Program-made: the position numbers and the translations under genes
Shown here: piece after piece, positions 8,468 through 9,430 of the stretch
Position numbering within the stretch: the first letter of the stretch is position 1
Layout: the number at the start of each line of letters is the position of its first letter
Notes under the pieces: model-generated
Seen by the model: the letters and a program-made list of their open reading frames with translations, nothing else
What the model was told of the DNA's origin: nothing
Databases searched by the model: none
Assembly (NCBI GenBank): GCA_007123195.1
Contig: SKLO01000561.1
Location: 1 to 9,430 of the forward strand
Length of the DNA stretch: 9,430 bases
Reading direction: 5' to 3'
From: Verrucomicrobiales bacterium
Lineage (GTDB): Bacteria; Verrucomicrobiota; Verrucomicrobiia; Verrucomicrobiales; SKLO01

Positions 8468-9430
8468 ATGTCGCACCCCCTGCCAACCCGGGCTCCCAAG
8501 CCCACGCTTGGCACGCGGCGCTCGGACTCTCCGCCCGTTGACCGCGGGCCGAGGGACAACGCGCCACCGCGTGTGGGACTTGCTTTGTCCGCTGGCGGCG
8601 CCCGGGGCCTGGCCCACGTCGGGGTCATCCAGATTCTTGAGGAACACGGCATCCCGGTCCACGCCGTGGCCGGCACCAGCATGGGCGCCTACGTCGGCTC
8701 GCTGTGGGCCGCCGGCCTCAAGGGCGACCGCCTTGAGGAACTGGCCAGTGAAATCAAGACCCGCCGCGACTTCCGGCGGTTGGCCGATTACAACATCCCC
8801 CCGCTGACCGGCCTGATCCACGGCCGCAGAATGCGCGCGCACCTGATGCGCGACCTCGGCGAACGCTGTTTCACCGACCTCGAACGCGACTTCTACGCGG
8901 TTGCCTGCGACCTCGACAGCTACACCAAGGTGGTGCTGCGTGACGGGCTCGTCGCCGATGCCGTGCTGGCCTCGTGCGCCATTCCCGGGGTCGTGGTGCC
9001 GGTCCGGCTCGGCGGACGCCGGCTGGTCGACGGCGGCGTGGTCGATCCGCTACCGGTGTCGGTCCTGCGCCACCTCGCCGCCGTCGATGTGGTGATCGCG
9101 GTCAATGTGGTGCCCACCGTCGCCGATGTGCGCCGCTGCGCGCGCCGCAACGACCATCACCTGCCCGACCGCCCCTCGCCCTGGCGCCGGCTGCTGGCCG
9201 CCGTCAACCACCGGCTCAACCTGTTCGCCCCCGGCAACGTGCTCGACACCTTCGAGCGATCCCTGCGCGCCGCCCAGGTGCGGCTGGCCGAGGTCGCCGC
9301 CCGCCGGGCCGACGTTCATCTCCACCCGGTGTTCTGTGACGCCTCCTGGAAGGACTACGAGAATTTTGAAAAATACATCGATCTCGGCCGCCGGCTGGCC
9401 ACCGGGCACCTGCCCGCCCTGCGCGCCCTC
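8468..9430 (+). CDS. Patatin-like phospholipase (NTE/RssA-type), 3' truncated by window
   Basis: A serine lipid acyl hydrolase of the patatin family; 321 codons are visible and the frame is open at the window end. The Ser-Asp dyad is complete: the oxyanion-hole loop SAGGARG follows GLAL at residues 36-39, the nucleophile elbow GTSMG has Ser71, and the DGG motif in LVDGGVVDPLP has Asp188. CAIPG and VIAVNVVP are further family landmarks. The region WKDYENFEKYIDLG near the end is the usual C-terminal helix of bacterial NTE-like proteins, so little is probably missing. ATG 8468 is the only ATG close upstream; it adds about 35 Pro/Arg-rich residues before the catalytic domain and has no Shine-Dalgarno. 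GTG 8573, just before GLAL, would be too tight. No signal peptide is seen, so it is likely cytoplasmic or membrane-peripheral. The substrate is unknown. Confidence 0.9.
   Translation, partial: MSHPLPTRAPKPTLGTRRSDSPPVDRGPRDNAPPRVGLALSAGGARGLAHVGVIQILEEHGIPVHAVAGTSMGAYVGSLWAAGLKGDRLEELASEIKTRRDFRRLADYNIPPLTGLIHGRRMRAHLMRDLGERCFTDLERDFYAVACDLDSYTKVVLRDGLVADAVLASCAIPGVVVPVRLGGRRLVDGGVVDPLPVSVLRHLAAVDVVIAVNVVPTVADVRRCARRNDHHLPDRPSPWRRLLAAVNHRLNLFAPGNVLDTFERSLRAAQVRLAEVAARRADVHLHPVFCDASWKDYENFEKYIDLGRRLATGHLPALRAL

Noticed and set aside
8274..8807. A 177-codon plus-strand frame at the start of the patatin-like gene
   Set aside because: It is in another frame from the one carrying the SAGGARG and GTSMG motifs and has no domain of its own.

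Overview
The window is a dense, GC-rich stretch of bacterial chromosome carrying eight genes, two of them cut by the window edges. The organism is a diderm with lipid A, because it has an LpxK kinase and a LolA-like periplasmic lipoprotein carrier. The long LpxK with a charged insertion, the membrane pyrophosphatase, and the scarcity of Shine-Dalgarno sequences before start codons together suggest the PVC superphylum, most likely Verrucomicrobiota (Opitutae-like). This placement is inference from recalled family features, not a database match.

Layout: (1) 1-1799, plus strand: the 3' end of an acetolactate-synthase-like thiamine-diphosphate enzyme followed by an aldehyde dehydrogenase, apparently co-transcribed. 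(2) 1815-4042, minus strand: thrB (homoserine kinase) then lpxK (lipid A 4'-kinase), joined by a 4-base GTGA stop/start overlap and meeting the ALDH gene tail to tail. (3) 4117-4902, plus strand: rph (RNase PH), divergent from thrB. (4) 4903-5225: a 323-base leader/intergenic region with a possible promoter, small hairpins and a doubtful 54-codon upstream reading frame. (5) 5226-7364, plus strand: hppA, a membrane-integral ion-pumping pyrophosphatase with the K+-dependent signature. (6) 7498-8229, minus strand: a LolA-like carrier with a cleavable, Tat-like signal peptide, convergent with hppA. (7) 8230-8467: a divergent regulatory region with a perfect 8-base inverted repeat close to the lolA start. 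(8) 8468-9430, plus strand: a patatin-like phospholipase cut by the window end.

Most genes are housekeeping: threonine biosynthesis, lipid A and outer-membrane assembly, tRNA 3' trimming and PPi-driven ion pumping. A loose functional link is that RNase PH leaves no PPi, whereas biosynthesis (including tRNA charging and nucleotide-sugar formation) does, and HppA recovers that energy; this is not evidence of co-regulation. I see no mobile element, CRISPR array, tRNA, rRNA or defence system. The best leads are details: the cation specificity of HppA, the LpxK insertion, the thrB-lpxK coupling, the in-frame stop just before the ALDH start, and the inverted repeat upstream of lolA.
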